From positions 248,001 through 312,000 of the forward strand of contig CBDIBC010000005.1 in assembly GCA_965276635.1 (NCBI GenBank): DNA of 64,000 nt. Direction: 5' to 3'. A model generated the notes under the pieces. That model was not told where the DNA came from, ran no database searches, and saw only the letters and a program-made list of their open reading frames with translations. This DNA is from CBDIBC01 sp965276635. GTDB taxonomy: Bacteria; Actinomycetota; Acidimicrobiia; Acidimicrobiales; Palsa-688. The position numbers were made by a program, and so were the translations under genes. Within the stretch, counting starts at the first letter, position 1, and each line of letters opens with the position of its first letter. Shown here piece by piece: positions 1 through 8,801 of the stretch.

Positions 1-332
1 CGCTCGAAGGTCACTTCCTGGCCGGTCCGGATCGCCTCCACGCACGGCCCCTCACCCCCCTGGTACTGGCTTTCGTCCACCACCCGGATCACCTCCGAAC
101 TGGCACTGGTCGTCTCGAACCGGCCCGCGGCGCCGACCAGCAGCGACACACTGGCGGCGTCGACGCCAGCCACCGCCGCCACCGCCACGGTGACGATGAT
201 CTCCAACAAGCCCGAAACAGTCTCCTCCGACAGAAGCAGCTCAGCCAGCTCCGGCACGAACCACGAGGCCCTGTCATCCGCAACCGCATCACCCACGGCT
301 CGCGCCGCCCAAACATCGACACCACGCCACAT
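1..332 (-). CDS. GAF-domain protein, C-terminus beyond window (possible ANTAR regulator)
   Basis: The frame opens at ATG 332 after an in-frame TAA and stays open to the window edge, so only about 110 residues are visible. The segment GGEGPCVEAIRTGQEVTFE is characteristic of the GAF domain found in actinobacterial GAF-ANTAR RNA-binding antiterminators, where GPC.(E/D)A is strongly conserved. A helical N-terminus with WFVPELAELLLSEET precedes it. The ANTAR domain, if present, lies outside the window, so a plain GAF sensor is possible. It follows gnd on the same strand with a hairpin between them and is probably a separate unit. Confidence 0.7.
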   Translation of the reverse strand, partial: MWRGVDVWAARAVGDAVADDRASWFVPELAELLLSEETVSGLLEIIVTVAVAAVAGVDAASVSLLVGAAGRFETTSASSEVIRVVDESQYQGGEGPCVEAIRTGQEVTFE

Positions 333-344
333 TCTGCACAGTTA

Positions 345-368
345 CCTCTTTCGCGAAGCGAAAAGAGG
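345..368 (-). terminator. Hairpin downstream of gnd
   Basis: The sequence CCTCTTT-CGC-GAA-GCG-A-AAAGAGG folds into a stem of about ten base pairs with one bulge. It sits between the stop of the 6-phosphogluconate dehydrogenase gene and the start of the GAF gene on the minus strand. No T-run follows, so termination is inferred from position and shape only. Confidence 0.35.
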
Positions 369-470
369 CGACAGAGCCTTCCCGGGGCGCACGGACCAAG
401 ATCGCATCACCCAAACCGAGGCGTCCCTTCTCGGGAACACCATCAACCTACACCCCCCCCGCACCGCCCG

Positions 471-1913
471 TCAGGCGGGGGTTTCGGAACCGTCGCCGGA
501 CCACTCGGTGTGGAACGCGCCGTCTTTGTCGACGCGATGGTAGGTATGGGCGCCGAAGTTGTCGCGCAAGCCTTGGATGAGCGCGGCCGGGAGGTGTGCG
601 CGGCGGAGCGCGTCGAAGTAGGCGAGCGATGACGAGAACCCCGGCGTCGGCACCCCGACGTTCGCGGCGTGGGCTACGACCCGCCGCCAGCTGTCGAGAC
701 CGTCAGCGACGGCGTCAGCAAAGTAGGGAGCGACGAGCAGCGACGGAAGGTCGGGCTGCTCGTCGTAGGCGTCGCGGATGCGGTCCAAGAACCGAGCCCG
801 GATGATGCACCCACCCCGCCAGATCGTGGCCATGGCCCCCCGGTCGATGTCCCATCCGTATTCGTCGCTGCCCGCCGCGATGTGGTCGAAGCCTTGAGCG
901 TACGCGACGACCTTCGACGCGTACAGGGCCTTGCGGACGTCCTCGACGAACTCGCCGCGGTCGTCGACCGGTTTGTCGTGGGTGTCTGATCCGAATGCCT
1001 TGGCCGCCGCCGCCCGTTGCTCGGCGTGACCCGACAACGACCGGGCGAAGGTCGCCTCGGCGATCCCCGTGATGGGGACCCCCAGGTCGAGAGCGTTCTG
1101 CACGGTCCAGCGGCCGGTGCCCTTCTGCTCTGCCTGGTCGGCTACCACGTCGATGAAGGCGCGGCCCGTCTCTCCGTCCACGTGGGACAAGACCTGGGCG
1201 GTGATCTCGATCAGGAACGACTCCAAGTCGCCGTCGTTCCAGGCCCGGAAGATCTCGGCCAGCTCCGCCGGGGACGCGTGAAGGCTCTGTCGCAGCAGGT
1301 CGTAGGCCTCCGCGATCAGCTGCATATCGGCGTACTCGATACCGTTGTGGACCATCTTGACGAAATGGCCAGCGGCGTCAGGGCCGACATGCACGCAACA
1401 TGGGGTCCCGTCGACATCGGCGGCGATCGCCGAGAAGATCGGTCCCAACGTGTCGTAGGACTCGTCCGAGCCGCCGGGCATGATGCTCGGCCCACGCAGG
1501 GCGCCCTCCTCGCCGCCTGAAACGCCGGTGCCCACAAAGTGGAGCCCTTTTGTCCGGAGCGTCTCTTCTCGTCGGCGCGTGTCGGCGAAATGAGCGTTCC
1601 CGCAGTCGATGACAATGTCGCCCTCATCCAGCAGCGGCACCAAGTCGTCGATCACCGAATCGGTCGCCTCGCCTGCCTTGACCATGACGATCACCGCCCT
1701 CGGCTGCTCAAGGGAGGCGACGAGGTCGGCGAGTGACCCAGCCGGGACGAAGCTGCCTTCGTCGCCGTGCTGGTCAACCAACTCCCGGACACGTTCCGCC
1801 GACCGGTTGTGCACCGCAACGGTAAAACCATGTCTGGCTAGGTTGCGGGCCAGGTTACGTCCCATCACCGCCAGGCCGGTCACTCCGATCTGCGCTCTTC
1901 CCTTTTCGCTCAT
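471..1913 (-). CDS. gnd: 6-phosphogluconate dehydrogenase, decarboxylating
   Basis: Converts 6-phosphogluconate to ribulose 5-phosphate plus CO2 and NADPH in the oxidative pentose phosphate pathway. The 480-residue product has the N-terminal nucleotide-binding loop GVTGLAVMGRNLARN, the substrate loop SGGEEGALRGPSIMPGG, the catalytic-lysine region HFVKMVHNGIEYADMQ, KGTGRW, and a C-terminal RDNFGAHTYHRVD. Length fits the long bacterial Gnd type. ATG 1913 is chosen because GAGAGGGAGCGGC precedes it; the frame is open 39 codons further upstream, but that stretch lacks family similarity. It stands alone between unrelated genes. Confidence 0.95.
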   Translation of the reverse strand: MSEKGRAQIGVTGLAVMGRNLARNLARHGFTVAVHNRSAERVRELVDQHGDEGSFVPAGSLADLVASLEQPRAVIVMVKAGEATDSVIDDLVPLLDEGDIVIDCGNAHFADTRRREETLRTKGLHFVGTGVSGGEEGALRGPSIMPGGSDESYDTLGPIFSAIAADVDGTPCCVHVGPDAAGHFVKMVHNGIEYADMQLIAEAYDLLRQSLHASPAELAEIFRAWNDGDLESFLIEITAQVLSHVDGETGRAFIDVVADQAEQKGTGRWTVQNALDLGVPITGIAEATFARSLSGHAEQRAAAAKAFGSDTHDKPVDDRGEFVEDVRKALYASKVVAYAQGFDHIAAGSDEYGWDIDRGAMATIWRGGCIIRARFLDRIRDAYDEQPDLPSLLVAPYFADAVADGLDSWRRVVAHAANVGVPTPGFSSSLAYFDALRRAHLPAALIQGLRDNFGAHTYHRVDKDGAFHTEWSGDGSETPA

Positions 1914-2107
1914 GCCGCTCCCTCTCGTTGGCTGGTCAGCATCGCAGCGAGGACCATTGACACCGACGTCAAGGAGCCCCCCGACGCGGTTGGAACTCCC
2001 CCTGACTTTGTCCTCACCTGTACCCCGCACCGCTCGCCTGTACCCGTCCGAGCTCCGCCGTCCCGAGCTACTCCGAACCTGGCCCTTCGGTCACGGACGG
2101 GACGAGA

Positions 2108-3694
2108 TCAGTGGCGACGTGGCCGGGGGACGTGCCTGAGGCGAGCTCCGTTGAGCGCGGCACGCGCCGCGTTCGACCCACACGAGCCGTGTACCCCGCC
2201 CCCGGGATGAGCGGACGACGAGGCCAAATAAAGGCCGGCCACGAACGTTCCTGGTCGAGCGTTGCCTGGTGTCGGGCGGAAGATGAGTTGTTGGTGGAGC
2301 TGCGAGGTGCCCCCGTTGATGGCGCCGCCGTCGAGGTTGCTGTCGGCTGCGGGAAGGCTGGTAGGGGTGAACATATGGCGGCCGAGGATGAGGCGGCTGA
2401 AGCCCGGGGCCCGTTCTTCGATGCGTTGTTCGATGCGGCCGACCATGGCCGCTTGGTCGTCGCTGTCCCATCGGCCCGATATCTCACCTGCGGGGTCATG
2501 GTCGATGCGGCGTGGCACGTGGGTGTAGGCCCACGCGGTCTCAGAGCCGGCGGGTTGACGGGTTGGGTCCGTCATACTCTGCTGGCCGACCAGGAGGAAC
2601 GGGCTGGCGGGGACAGTATGGGTAGCCAGGTCGGCCGACCAGCGGGTCAGCTCGTTCAGATCGTCAGCGACATGGATGGTGCCCGCCTGCCGTGCCTCGG
2701 GGGCTGACCAGGGGATGGGGGCGGAAAGGGCCCAATCCAGCTTCACGGTTCCGGCATCCCACTGGAAACGGTCGAGATCGCCAGCAAGCTTGGATGGCAA
2801 CGGGTGATCCGCGAGCAAACGTCGGTACAAGTGCGGTGCGGCGACGTCAGCCAGCACCGCCTGGCCCACCGCTATCTCTTCTCCGCCGGCGGTGCGCACG
2901 CCGACAGCCCGGCCATTCCTGACGATGACGCGGGCGACTGGCGTGTCGCAGCGCACCTGCCCGCCCAGAGCCTCCAAACGGCGCACCAACGCAGCGGTCA
3001 GCTCGCCAGCACCCCCTTTGGGCACCGGGAATCCCACGTTCTGGGCCAATGCGCACATCAACCAGCCGAAGAGCCCACTTCCGGCCGTCTCCGGGCTGAG
3101 ATCAGTGTGAAGGGCACTCCCGGCGATCAGCAACGCACCGCCCTCGCCACCAAAATGCTCTTCGGCCAACCGACGTGCCGGGATAACCCCGAGCCGAGCG
3201 AGGTCAACTGCGCCGCGCCAGCGGAGCTGCCGGGCGAGCCTCAAGCCCGGCCGCACCGGGGGAAACGGCTTCAACAGCGTCTCGACAAACGCCTCACCAT
3301 GCCGCTGATAGAGCTCCATGAGGGCTCGCCATCCCGCACCGTCGCCCGCGTGGTAGGTGTCGAGGCTGGCGGCACTGCGGTCGATATCGGGAGCGATGAT
3401 TGCGCATTTTCCGTCTGGTGTGGGATGGGCCAACGCGAGCGGCGCTCGACACCACCGCAGCCCGTGTGCCTCCAAGTCGAGTCGGGCGATCACTGGAGAC
3501 GCGGCGGCAAGCGGGTAGAACGCCGAGAACAGATCATGACGAAATCCCGGCAGCGTCGCCTCTCCGGTCCGGACTGCGCCGCCCGGCTCGCTCTGTGCCT
3601 CGAGGACGAGGACCGCCCAGCCGGCATCGGCCAAGACGTTGGCCGCCACCAAGCCGTTCGGGCCGGCACCGACGATGACAGCGTCGAAAGCCAT
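2108..3694 (-). CDS. FAD-dependent NAD(P)/FAD oxidoreductase, phytoene-desaturase-like
   Basis: The 528-residue protein begins with a dinucleotide-binding motif, VIVGAGPNGLVAANVLADAG, followed by LEAQSEPGGAVRTGE, the layout of the CrtI/PYROXD2 flavoenzyme family (COG1233). The C-terminal FAD signature region includes GLYLASSSAHPGGGVHGSCG. No carotenoid genes lie nearby, so a true phytoene desaturase role is not supported; actinobacteria carry many paralogues of unknown substrate. The HAD phosphatase gene upstream on the same strand is 97 bp away, so co-transcription is possible. Confidence 0.85.
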   Translation of the reverse strand: MAFDAVIVGAGPNGLVAANVLADAGWAVLVLEAQSEPGGAVRTGEATLPGFRHDLFSAFYPLAAASPVIARLDLEAHGLRWCRAPLALAHPTPDGKCAIIAPDIDRSAASLDTYHAGDGAGWRALMELYQRHGEAFVETLLKPFPPVRPGLRLARQLRWRGAVDLARLGVIPARRLAEEHFGGEGGALLIAGSALHTDLSPETAGSGLFGWLMCALAQNVGFPVPKGGAGELTAALVRRLEALGGQVRCDTPVARVIVRNGRAVGVRTAGGEEIAVGQAVLADVAAPHLYRRLLADHPLPSKLAGDLDRFQWDAGTVKLDWALSAPIPWSAPEARQAGTIHVADDLNELTRWSADLATHTVPASPFLLVGQQSMTDPTRQPAGSETAWAYTHVPRRIDHDPAGEISGRWDSDDQAAMVGRIEQRIEERAPGFSRLILGRHMFTPTSLPAADSNLDGGAINGGTSQLHQQLIFRPTPGNARPGTFVAGLYLASSSAHPGGGVHGSCGSNAARAALNGARLRHVPRPRRH

Positions 3695-3791
3695 CAGCGA
3701 CGCCTCCGGAGACGGAGGGCGCCAGCTGTCGCCTGGGCGCCGGTCACCTCGGGGACCGTGGATGCGTCCGCCGTGGCACCTTCTGTATTGG

Positions 3792-4454
3792 TCACCTCAG
3801 TAGCGTCGAGAGCGGGCCGGTGTGGAGCTGACCAAGGATCTCCTTCACGTCTCGATAGACGTGAAGGGCTCCGGCCTCGCTGAGCTCATGTTGGCTGAAC
3901 CCGCCGGTCTCGACCGCCACACAGCCGACTCCAGCAGCTCGAGCCGCCTGGATGTCCCAGATGCTGTCCCCCACCGCCAATGCACGTCGCGAGTCAATCG
4001 ACCCCGTCTCCATGGCGGTCAGGAACACCTCCGGCGACGGCTTCGAGCTTTCCACCTGGTCGGCCGTGGTCTTCGCATCGATTGCCGCATCAGCGTCGAG
4101 CGCTCGCAGCAACGAGGCCAGCTCCACGTCGGGAGCGGACGTCGCCAGCACGACTGCGACGCCGCTGGTGTGGACGGCCCGTAGGAGATCGGCAGCACCC
4201 GGAAAAGCGCGAGCGTCGTCCATGAGAGGACGATATCGATCCGGCCGTGCTGCGACCGCCGCTGGGCACTCATGGCCGAGTAGCTCCGGCACCAGCTGGT
4301 CGCCGCCCATGCCGACCAGCCTGTGGATGGCGTTCATCGGAGCCCATTCACCAGCGTCTCGAAGAGCGCGCCACCACGCCACCGTATGAAGATAGTTGGT
4401 GTCCACGAGCGTGCCATCGACATCGAAGAGAACACCCGGACGTAGATCAGTCAC
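3792..4454 (-). CDS. HAD-superfamily phosphatase (phosphoglycolate phosphatase/beta-PGM type)
   Basis: A 220-residue HAD hydrolase with the four motifs visible: motif I DVDGTLVDTNY (nucleophile and acid aspartates), motif II LATSA, motif III lysine in SSKPSPEVF, and motif IV VGDSIWDIQAARAAG. A helical cap lies between motifs I and II, as in subfamily IA phosphatases. Substrate cannot be assigned; small sugar phosphates or phosphoglycolate are typical. It is first of a possible two-gene unit with the flavoprotein gene. Confidence 0.85.
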   Translation of the reverse strand: MTDLRPGVLFDVDGTLVDTNYLHTVAWWRALRDAGEWAPMNAIHRLVGMGGDQLVPELLGHECPAAVAARPDRYRPLMDDARAFPGAADLLRAVHTSGVAVVLATSAPDVELASLLRALDADAAIDAKTTADQVESSKPSPEVFLTAMETGSIDSRRALAVGDSIWDIQAARAAGVGCVAVETGGFSQHELSEAGALHVYRDVKEILGQLHTGPLSTLLR

Positions 4455-4707
4455 GCGAGTGGGTCATCCTCACGGTTCACTTCGCGCTGCTGGCCACAGC
4501 ATCGTCTCGTCGTTGGCGGAGCCCATTGTCTTTCTGGTTCTACCCACATGCGGCTTCCGAGAAGCAGCAAACTCCACCGTTTCGGCCGCGTTCCCCGTCG
4601 GACGCGGGTCCCATGGCAGGGGCCCGTAAGATTGCGCCCGCCCGATCCTGAGACCCCAGTACTGTCGGTCTACAGCTTACGCGACCCACGACACGGTGGA
4701 GGACCGG

Positions 4708-5148
4708 ATGGCAGTCGTCGAATGCCACACTCAGGCGTTACCCCACGATGTCTTCGCCGTGCTGGCGAACGGCTGGTACTACTCCGGCTGGGTCGTCGGC
4801 ACATCGCACATGCGGGCGGTCGAAGCCGAATGGCCCGCAGCCGGAAGCCGACTCTTCCATGCCAGCGGCATCTGGCCAGCCGCGCTGCGAGACGAGACCC
4901 AGGTCGAAGAGGTCGTCCCCGACAACCGCCTCGTCATGACAGCACGCGGTCGACCTCTGGGCCAGGTCCGCATCGAGCTCACCCTCACTGTTGAGGCACT
5001 GGGCACATGCATACGCATGAGCGAGGTTCCAACCGCCGGCCTCGGACGATGGATCGATAACCCCATCAACGAGAAGCTCCTCGCCCGACGAAACGTCGAA
5101 TCGCTCGCCCGACTGACAGCCATGGCGGAGCGCCGCACCTGTCCATAG
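4708..5148 (+). CDS. SRPBCC-family (START-like) protein
   Basis: A 146-residue protein resembling the polyketide cyclase/dehydrase SRPBCC fold: an N-terminal strand with AVVECHTQALPHDVFAVLANGWYYSGWV, central WPAAGSRLFHASGIWP and DNRLVMTARGRPLG, and a C-terminal helix NVESLARLTAMAE. Such proteins bind small hydrophobic ligands; no substrate is suggested here. ATG 4708 is favoured over GTG 4696 because GTGGAGG sits five bases upstream and the GTG lies inside that ribosome-binding site. The gene is convergent with the small genes at 5202-5488. Confidence 0.75.
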   Translation: MAVVECHTQALPHDVFAVLANGWYYSGWVVGTSHMRAVEAEWPAAGSRLFHASGIWPAALRDETQVEEVVPDNRLVMTARGRPLGQVRIELTLTVEALGTCIRMSEVPTAGLGRWIDNPINEKLLARRNVESLARLTAMAERRTCP

Positions 5149-5173
5149 CAGCCCGCACGTCGCAGGGCTGCTA
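5146..5173. terminator. Bidirectional terminator hairpin
   Basis: TAGCAGCCC and GGGCTGCTA form a perfect nine-pair stem around a ten-base loop. It lies exactly between convergent genes and includes the stop codon of the SRPBCC gene, so it probably serves both directions. No long T-run is present. Confidence 0.6.
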
Positions 5174-5201
5174 CGTGACCCGAGCGTTACAGACGCCTCC
5201 G

Positions 5202-5363
5202 TCAGCGACGGCGACTCGGCCTGAGCCGGGTGCCGCCGAAGAAGACAGTGCCCAAGAAGATGACGGCACCGATGATGAAGAGCCAGAACAACCCGTGGAC
5301 CACGAAGCCGACGATACCGAGGACGACACAGATCAGCACGATCAGAAGCAAGAAGGCGATCAC
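5202..5363 (-). CDS. Small hydrophobic membrane protein (53 aa)
   Basis: Read directly: GTG 5363 opens a 53-codon frame with two hydrophobic stretches (IAFLLLIVLICVVLGIVGFVV and FWLFIIGAVIFLGTVFFGG, the first shown minus nothing but split here by a short polar turn HGL) and a basic tail ending RRR. The start codon overlaps the stop of the proline-rich frame upstream (GTGA), implying translational coupling. Such two-helix mini-proteins are common in actinobacteria and usually unnamed. Function unknown. Confidence 0.6.
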   Translation of the reverse strand: MIAFLLLIVLICVVLGIVGFVVHGLFWLFIIGAVIFLGTVFFGGTRLRPSRRR

Positions 5364-5488
5364 GCGGGCGCCGGGCTGGGCATCGGCTGCGCCGGCTCAG
5401 GAATGGGATCCGGGAAGGGATCAGGTGGCATCGGTACAGGGTCAATAGGCGGATCCAGGGGCGGCTGGGTTGGAGGAACATTGGTCAT
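5360..5488 (-). CDS. Proline-rich 42-residue peptide, leader of the small membrane gene
   Basis: ATG 5488 is preceded by GGGAAGAAGAGCG and opens a 42-codon frame made almost wholly of proline and acidic residues (for example PPTQPPLDPPIDPVPMPPDP). Its TGA overlaps the GTG of the membrane mini-protein. It may be a real soluble peptide, or the N-terminal half of one longer protein whose frame was interrupted; the exact GTGA coupling favours two genes. Confidence 0.45.
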   Translation of the reverse strand: MTNVPPTQPPLDPPIDPVPMPPDPFPDPIPEPAQPMPSPAPA

Positions 5489-5557
5489 ACGCTCTTCTTC
5501 CCCAACCGATGACGTCGGAACACACGGGTCAGCGGTCGGACCTCCCGACCAACGAAC

Positions 5558-6592
5558 TCAGGCCACGGCAGCTGCTTCGGAGAGCAGGTCGATGACTGCC
5601 ACCTCCACTGCTTGGCGCCTCTTGAACAGGCCCAGGCTGCCGCCTCCGTGGTCGAGGCGGCTGATGGGCAGCGGCATGCACTCGCCACTGTACAAGCGGT
5701 CGATGATCCGGGGATCGATGTAGGACGCGCGGCACACCGAAGGCGTGTTACCCAGTTGCTCGGACACCTCTTTGACCGCCTGGGCGACCAACCGCTTTCG
5801 TCGCGATGGGGACGCTCCCTCGGTCATGACCGCCGCGAGTTGGGCGGCTGCGGCCACGGTGCCTGACCAGGTTCGGAAGTCCTTGGCGCTGAACTGCTCC
5901 CCCGCTATCTCCTTGATGTAGGCGTTGATGTCAGCCGAGCGCACGTCGACCCAGCGCTGCTCCTCTTTCCAGACCAGGAGGTCCTCCCCGCCTCTCCGGC
6001 GGCGCCGGAGGGCCCCGACCACCTCGACCAGCCCAGTGTCTGCCACCACGACGTTCCGGCGGATCGAACCTTTGGCCAGGTAGTCGAAGACCAGTTCGTC
6101 GCCATGGATCCGGACGTGGTCCTTCTTCAGGGTGGCCATCCCGAACGTACCGTGCTCCTCGGCGTATTCCTCGTCACCGATACGGAAGCAGCCGAGGTCG
6201 AGGAGGCGGGCGGCGGCAGCCAGGACTCGCCGCCGGCCGAGACCCCGTTCGGTCAGGTCGGCGGCCACGGCTTTACGGACCGTCGGCATAGCCCGGCCTA
6301 GCTCTCTCGCCCGTTCCTACTTCTCGTGGTCGCGACGGCGGCGCCACTCCTCGTGGTAGCGATACTGGCGCCGGCCGGCGGTGTCGGTCCCCACGGCCTG
6401 GATGTGCCCGTGCGGCCACGGGCAGATCCACACCTCCTGCCACGCCGGCGGGGTCACCAAGGCGCGAATGCGGTCCAGGGTCGCAGGGTCGTTCACCCGC
6501 TCACCGGCGTTCCAGGTATAGGAGAAGCCCTTCCCTTGTCGGCGTCGGGTGATCCCCAGACCGTGCACATCCGAGTGGCGGAGGCGAGGCAC
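5558..6592 (-). pseudogene. DNA topoisomerase IB, interrupted by in-frame amber codon
   Basis: Poxvirus-like bacterial topoisomerase IB relaxes supercoils through a 3'-phosphotyrosyl intermediate. The N-terminal part (GLGITRRRQGKGFSYTW, TPPAWQEVWICP, HIQAVGTD, GRRQYRYHEEWRRRRD) ends at TAG 6317-6319, and the same frame continues as ERARELGRAMPTVRKAVAAD and the catalytic domain with KDFRTWSGT and NTPSVCRASYIDP, whose tyrosine is the expected nucleophile. The two halves are strictly in phase, so a single base change explains the break; the family usually has F or Y at that site. GTG 6592 is the likely start because MPRLR-type beginnings are usual. Readthrough or sequencing error are alternatives. 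Confidence 0.85.
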
Positions 6593-6685
6593 CCCTCTCT
6601 CATGCCCGTCTTCCCCTCTTTCAAGCCTCACCGTGCCGGGCTGGCCACCGGTTTCTTCCCGATCCGGGCGGGTAGGTGTCCGTCC

Positions 6686-7388
6686 ATGAGTCGCGGGCCG
6701 GGGAACCAGCAACTGAGCCTGAACGACCGCGCGTCCCCACTCGGCGCCGAGACGACCTACCGTCCCTCAGCCGGAGAGGGACCGCCTGGAGGCCGCCTTC
6801 GGGAGCTCCGCCAGGCTGCCCTGACGTGCCAAGCCTGCGACCTGTGGGCTCACGCCACCCAGACGGTCTTCGGGGAGGGCCCCGTCGACGCAGCTCTGGT
6901 TCTGATCGGCGAGCAGCCAGGCGACCAGGAAGACGTGGCCGGGCGCCCCTTCGTCGGCCCGGCGGGACAGGTGCTGGACGAGGCCCTCCGGGCGGCAGGG
7001 GTGGACCGGAGCGAGGTCTACGTAACCAACGCGGTCAAGCACTTCAAGTGGAAGCCCCGGGGTAAGCGCCGCCTGCACGACAAGCCCAACCGTCAGGAGG
7101 TCGCAGCTTGCCGGCCTTGGCTCAGCCGAGAGCTCGAGCTCGTCAGCCCGGAGGTGCTTGTCGTCCTCGGCGCCACGGCAGCACAGGCTTCTCCTCGGCT
7201 CCTCCTTTCGCCTGACCCAGCACCGCCAAGAGGTCATCACTGATGCCGGCTACGCCCCTCAGATCCTGGCCACGGCCCACCCGTCGGTCATCCTGCGCCT
7301 CCCCGACCCCGCTGCCCGCGACCAGGCCCGGCGCCAGCTAGCCGACGACCTGATATTCGCCGCCAACCTCGTTGGCGCCGGCACATGA
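6686..7388 (+). pseudogene. UdgX-type uracil-DNA glycosylase, frameshifted
   Basis: The frame carries the four-cysteine uracil glycosylase N-terminus (TCQACDLW), GEQPGDQEDVAGRPFVGPAG, NAVKHFKW, and the UdgX-specific loop KRRLHDKPNRQEV containing the histidine that cross-links to abasic DNA. After VVLGATAAQA the frame breaks near 7190; dropping one T in GGCTTCTCC restores LLGSSFRLTQHR and the C-terminal ATAHPSVILRLPDP motif to the stop at 7388. A single-base insertion (real or from sequencing) therefore inactivates it. It runs head to head with the equally damaged topoisomerase IB. Confidence 0.85.
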
Positions 7389-7442
7389 ACCAGAACGAAG
7401 GCCGCCGAGGCCCTGCTCATCAGCTGGTCCCGTGTCGCACCA

Positions 7443-7735
7443 CTACAGCATCGGCTCGGTGGCCAGTCCGGGACGCTCCGCGAGAAGGGAGCGCAGTAAT
7501 AGGGCGTCAGCGTTGTCAAGAACCACACGCCGATCGATCTCTGTCCTGAGCTTGGCCCAGCTGACGAACCCGTACTCGCGGGCCACTATCAGCTGGGGAG
7601 AATCAAGAGTCGGCGTTCCGAGAAGCGGGCCAACCGCGTCGCTGCCGCGGGATCACCAGATCTAGATGCCCGGAGCAGCTCTTTCGCCTGCCGGCGGAGC
7701 TGGTAGAGGTCAGCGCGAGCGGGAAGGTCAGCCAT
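7443..7735 (-). pseudogene. Ankyrin-repeat-protein-type N-terminal fragment, frameshifted
   Basis: ATG 7735 opens MADLPARADLYQLRRQAKEL then LLRASRSGDPAAATRL, the usual start of a family of actinobacterial ankyrin-repeat proteins. Near 7615 the frame breaks; a one-base shift restores SPQLIVAREYGFVSWAKLR, the family's next motif, ending at TAG 7443. No ankyrin repeats follow, so the gene is both shifted and short, or a short family member with one indel. Function unknown. Confidence 0.55.
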
Positions 7736-7994
7736 GACGTCTCCTTGGTGTGCCGGCGGTTCGGGTGCCAAGCAGAGGAGATCGTCACCACGAAGAAGCT
7801 GTCACAGGAGAGGTGGACCCGGCCATGCCCGCGAACCCGCCGGCGCCCTCACGGCGCCAGCCCTGACTGTAGCGCCGGGGAGCTACAACGACGGGCTGAT
7901 GACGATCGTTCCTCCGAGCCTGGAGCGAGCTTCAGTCCAGCGGCCAGCCGTTGCACAAGCGGATCGTCAACTGCGACGATCGACGATCTGGAGG

Positions 7995-8420
7995 TCACTT
8001 CGGCTGACCGGCGTCGGCGGGGTCTGGTAGCCCCGGCGACATAGTGGGCAAGCCAGCAGCGTTGGCATCACTCACAAGCCGGTGGTCGTACGCCACAAAT
8101 GCCGTGAGCTCATCTCGGAGGAGCACCGCGGACGCCAAGTGCAGGGCGTCGAGGGTACGGAGGAGCGGGTCGCCAATCTCCGAGGCGAGATCCTGCACGC
8201 CACGGTCGAGGGGAACGAGGTCAAGGTCCCCAACCACCGCCCGGGCCTCGGCCATCACCCCGCCACCGGCTCGTCGGGCGGCTCGGAGAACCTCCACCCG
8301 TCCCAACTCGCTGGTCACCACCGTTGCGTCCGGCTGACCGTCGAGCCACTCGCTCAACGGTGCTGTCTCGCCCTCTCTGCGGATCAACTTCATCAATGCC
8401 GAGGAGTCGAAGTAGATCAC
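7995..8420 (-). CDS. vapC: PIN-domain ribonuclease toxin VapC
   Basis: VapC toxins are Mg-dependent RNases. The 141-residue product has the first acidic residue in IYFDSSALMKL, a glutamate in TSELGRVEV, RTLDALHLASAV, and the C-terminal FVAYDHRLVSDA region, the standard PIN four-acid layout. GTG 8420 overlaps the stop of the antitoxin gene (GTGA), so the pair is translationally coupled. All key residues appear intact. It lies just left of the proposed island boundary. Confidence 0.85.
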   Translation of the reverse strand: MIYFDSSALMKLIRREGETAPLSEWLDGQPDATVVTSELGRVEVLRAARRAGGGVMAEARAVVGDLDLVPLDRGVQDLASEIGDPLLRTLDALHLASAVLLRDELTAFVAYDHRLVSDANAAGLPTMSPGLPDPADAGQPK

Positions 8421-8701
8421 AGCCGTTCCGAGCGCTCGGCATCGAGCAGTTGCTGATTGGTCGGCTCGTTCGGGCCGACGGGCACGGCTCGAGGCGAGCG
8501 GAGACGCCCCGTGGGGCTCAACGCAGGGATCAGCCGGCCGGTGGCGACCAAACGATCCCTTGTCGTCCTGGGAGCCTCTGGCGGCACGAGCAAGGCGACG
8601 AGCACGCCACGCTCGCTTACCTCTACAGTCTGGCCTCCCTTGACCAGGGTCAGGTACCGCGAAGCGTTTTGACGTAGTTCCCGGATACCGATGCGAGTCA
8701 T
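8417..8701 (-). CDS. vapB: Phd/YefM-type antitoxin for VapC
   Basis: A 94-residue antitoxin starting MTRIGIRELRQNASRYLTLV, the Phd/YefM N-terminal DNA-binding fold, followed by GQTVEVSERGVLVALLVPP and a flexible C-terminal toxin-binding tail. ATG 8701 is chosen over an earlier in-frame start because it matches family beginnings. It probably neutralises the adjacent PIN toxin and autoregulates the operon from the region just upstream. Confidence 0.85.
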   Translation of the reverse strand: MTRIGIRELRQNASRYLTLVKGGQTVEVSERGVLVALLVPPEAPRTTRDRLVATGRLIPALSPTGRLRSPRAVPVGPNEPTNQQLLDAERSERL

Positions 8702-8756
8702 TGGTACCCAACATAGCACCTCTAGTGCTACAACGTCATGACCAGGCCTTTTGCAG

Positions 8757-8801
8757 TGGAGGTGATAGGACTTGAACCCGCGCCTTCTACGGTGCGAACG
8801 T
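8757..8801 (-). repeat. Degenerate tRNA-Ala 3' fragment, candidate attachment site
   Basis: Read on the minus strand, this stretch runs from the anticodon loop (CGTTCGCA) through the T loop (GGGTTCAAGTCC) to the 3' acceptor strand (CACCTCCA). It matches the 3' part of the intact tRNA-Ala at 42601-42674 in the same orientation at 43 of 48 positions aligned by eye. Similarity stops upstream of the anticodon stem, so there is no 5' half. This is the footprint left when an element integrates at a tRNA 3' end. Five mismatches suggest an old or imperfect attachment site. Confidence 0.6.

Noticed and set aside
2108..3694. Naming the flavoprotein as phytoene desaturase (crtI).
   Set aside because: No carotenoid genes are nearby and the family has many paralogues with other or unknown substrates.
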